Translations under genes and position numbers: made by a program
Assembly (NCBI RefSeq): GCF_020883455.1
Contig: NZ_CP086615.1
Location: forward strand, 3,224,001 to 3,288,000
Direction of reading: 5' to 3'
Source of the DNA: Spiribacter halobius
GTDB taxonomy: Bacteria; Pseudomonadota; Gammaproteobacteria; Nitrococcales; Nitrococcaceae
Length of the DNA stretch: 64,000 nt
Shown here: positions 62,452 through 64,000 of the stretch, one piece after another
Position numbering within the stretch: the first letter of the stretch is position 1
How the letters are laid out: each line of letters begins with the position of its first letter
Notes under the pieces: model-generated
Databases searched by the model: none
What the model was told of the DNA's origin: nothing
Seen by the model: only the letters and a program-made list of their open reading frames with translations

Positions 62452-63408
62452 ATGACCAGTGATCCGGAGCCCGTGCACGAAGGTCCTGGTTGGCCGGCCT
62501 GTGATGCGGCAATCATCCGGGACCGTGAGGCGCTGGACCCATCCCTGCTGAACGAACACCCGCCGGAGGGGATGGTCCAGGTACTGCTGGCGAGCGATTA
62601 CAAACGCCGCTACAACCAGCCGCCGGAACGCCTTTTACGCGCGTGGCAGGCGGCGGAAGCCGGCAGGGCCCCCGAAAGCGGGACGCGCTACCTGCGCCTC
62701 CTGCTCGCCACGGCCCTAACCCAGCTGCCGGCGCTGACGGAGCGGTCAGCCGTGCCGCCCTGCGTGCAGACGCTGCTGCGCCGCGAGGCGCTGCGCATCT
62801 CCGGCCGCCTCGAGAGCGAGCCGCTGCAGCCCCTCAGCCCGGATGATGACCTCTATCTCAAGGACCTTGCCCTCTGCCGGCTCAAGCTCCTGCCGGTCGG
62901 CGCCGAGTTGGTGGAGCGCGATGCGGGCATCCCCCGCAGCCTGCTCTGGCGCGGCGGCGCCCGGCAGCTGCTGCGGGGCGCCCCCTTCTTCGCCTTCGTG
63001 ACCCGCGGCTTCCGGCCCTTCTTCACCCTGCACATGGATCCGCGGCGGCTCGAGGAATTCTCCCCGGCGGGATGGGAGCGCACCTACCATCGGATCGCGG
63101 CACTGCTGAAACGCCACCCGGAAGTGAAAGGCGTCTTCGGCACCGCGTGGTTCTACGATCCGGCCGTGGCCCGTATCAGCCCCCATCTCGCCTACCTGCG
63201 GGAACTCCGCGAGCGCCACGGGGCAATGAGTTTCCGCTACGGCCCCACCGAAAGCGCGCGCCGGAATGCGACCGCCACCTCGCGCACCCGCCGCCGCCTA
63301 ATGGAGGATGGGCGCTATGAGCCGACAAGCTACTATGTAGTGTGGCCGCGGCGCGCGCTTATCGATTGGGCCCGCCGCCATCCCGAGTCCGCCGGGGGGG
63401 GAGCGTGA
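62452..63408 (+). CDS. conserved protein of exopolysaccharide cluster, function unknown
   Basis: The product has 318 residues. The first 150 residues are helical with SPLLNEH-type and RYLRLLLATALTQLPAL segments. The second half has FFTLHMDPRRLEEFSPAGWERTY, GVFGTAWFYDPAVARISPHLAYLRELRERHG and TSRTRRRLMEDGRYEPTSYYVVWPR; proteins with this second half recur beside NodB deacetylases in polysaccharide clusters, as I recall. No catalytic motif is known. It overlaps the deacetylase start by four bases (GTGA), so they are coupled. Confidence 0.65.
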   Translation: MTSDPEPVHEGPGWPACDAAIIRDREALDPSLLNEHPPEGMVQVLLASDYKRRYNQPPERLLRAWQAAEAGRAPESGTRYLRLLLATALTQLPALTERSAVPPCVQTLLRREALRISGRLESEPLQPLSPDDDLYLKDLALCRLKLLPVGAELVERDAGIPRSLLWRGGARQLLRGAPFFAFVTRGFRPFFTLHMDPRRLEEFSPAGWERTYHRIAALLKRHPEVKGVFGTAWFYDPAVARISPHLAYLRELRERHGAMSFRYGPTESARRNATATSRTRRRLMEDGRYEPTSYYVVWPRRALIDWARRHPESAGGGA

Positions 63409-64000
63409 AGGCAAAGCTCAAGGCGACCGCACTCGCCGCCACGCGCCGAGGCGGCCTGATGCGCCTCGCCCGGCGACTCACCGGCAGGCGCCTGCGCATC
63501 CTCTGCTACCATGGCATTGCCCTTGCCGACGAGCACCGCTTCCGCGGCGGCCTGTTCATGCACCCGGACACCTTCGCCGAGCGCATGCGCTGGCTGAAGG
63601 CAGCGGACTACCCCGTACTGCCGCTCGGGGAGGCCCTTGAGCGCCTCGGCGCCGGCACACTGCCCCGCGGCGCAACCGTGCTCACCTTCGACGACGGCTG
63701 GAAGGGCACCTACCGCCACGCCTTCCCGGTCCTCCACGAGCTGGGTTTCCCGGCGACGCTCTATGTCACCAGCTACTACGCGGTTAAGCAGACGCAGGTG
63801 TTCAACGTCACAACACGATATCTCTTCTGGAGAGCCGAGCGGGATCGCCTGGACCTTGCCGCAGTGGACCCGTACCTGCGGGGCGAGGCGGACCTGCGAG
63901 GCGCGATGGCCCGGGATGAGGCAGCGGACCGCGTGATCCGGTTCGGCCGCGAGCACTACGACGCCCCGGGCCGCCAGGCCCTGCTCCGCCGCCTAGGCGA
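63405..64000 (+). CDS. polysaccharide deacetylase (NodB-like), cut by window end
   Basis: It starts at GTG 63405, overlapping the previous stop (GTGA). The visible 198 codons contain LRILCYHGIALADEHRF, the carbohydrate esterase 4 first motif, and ATVLTFDDGWKGTYRHAFPV with the metal-binding TFDDG. FPATLYVTSYY follows. Such enzymes remove acetyl groups from N-acetylated sugars in a growing polysaccharide or from peptidoglycan. The C-terminal motifs lie outside the window. Confidence 0.88.
   Translation, partial: MKAKLKATALAATRRGGLMRLARRLTGRRLRILCYHGIALADEHRFRGGLFMHPDTFAERMRWLKAADYPVLPLGEALERLGAGTLPRGATVLTFDDGWKGTYRHAFPVLHELGFPATLYVTSYYAVKQTQVFNVTTRYLFWRAERDRLDLAAVDPYLRGEADLRGAMARDEAADRVIRFGREHYDAPGRQALLRRLG

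Overview
The window is GC-rich bacterial chromosome. Gene content suggests a gammaproteobacterium, probably Ectothiorhodospiraceae-like: VPLPA/PEP-CTERM-type surface proteins, an NAD-linked formate dehydrogenase, a permease-fused histidine kinase and an exopolysaccharide cluster. The assignment is an inference from content and base composition only. Conserved metabolic and signalling blocks alternate with a large accessory zone full of toxin-antitoxin (TA) genes, insertion-sequence (IS) debris, short repeats and broken genes.

Layout. 1-4.4 kb: four secreted or membrane proteins (von Willebrand A, HEAT-like, unknown, trypsin-like). 4.4-7.5 kb: a PAS histidine kinase translationally coupled to a cobalamin-binding protein that carries the CarH-type W-x9-EH photoreceptor motif, plus an ABM-fold protein. 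7.4-8.2 kb: a frameshifted kinase/receiver remnant. 8.4-30.6 kb is an accessory island: a dead IS1595-like element and its fragments, a DUF1778/GNAT pair, a Fic protein, an Mth938-like protein, two paralogous Cys-rich proteins with matching promoters, VapC/Phd, AbiE, a frameshifted HpaI aldolase, a cycloisomerase/lyase, a broken CcdA, a TOTE-type primase-helicase and several families of noncoding repeats.

30.7-39.1 kb: a sensing and amide-use block. An NCS1-permease/zinc-finger/histidine kinase and an EAL response regulator lie divergent to a LuxR regulator, formamidase (fmdA), an AmiS/UreI channel, an FmdB-like protein and CrcB. 39.1-43.6 kb: a three-gene NAD-dependent formate dehydrogenase operon; formamide hydrolysis gives formate plus ammonia, so the two blocks may be linked metabolically. 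44.2-51.4 kb is a second accessory zone: another DUF1778/GNAT pair whose toxin lacks an ATG/GTG/TTG start, a chimeric GNAT/transposase scar, hipBA, a lipoprotein and a complete group II intron inserted beside a perfect hairpin. 52.9-55.5 kb: an origin-binding-protein-like helicase. 56.2-58.9 kb: two cell-surface proteins with C-terminal sorting signals. 59.1-64 kb: polysaccharide genes (ATP-grasp, QueC-like PP-loop, GT4 glycosyltransferase, unknown, NodB deacetylase cut by the window end).

Most striking unexplained structures: the GTGAGAGATTTGGGAAG repeat cluster at 15.6-17.2 kb, the 158-bp tandem repeats beside the TOTE helicase, and the paralogous Cys-rich gene pair.
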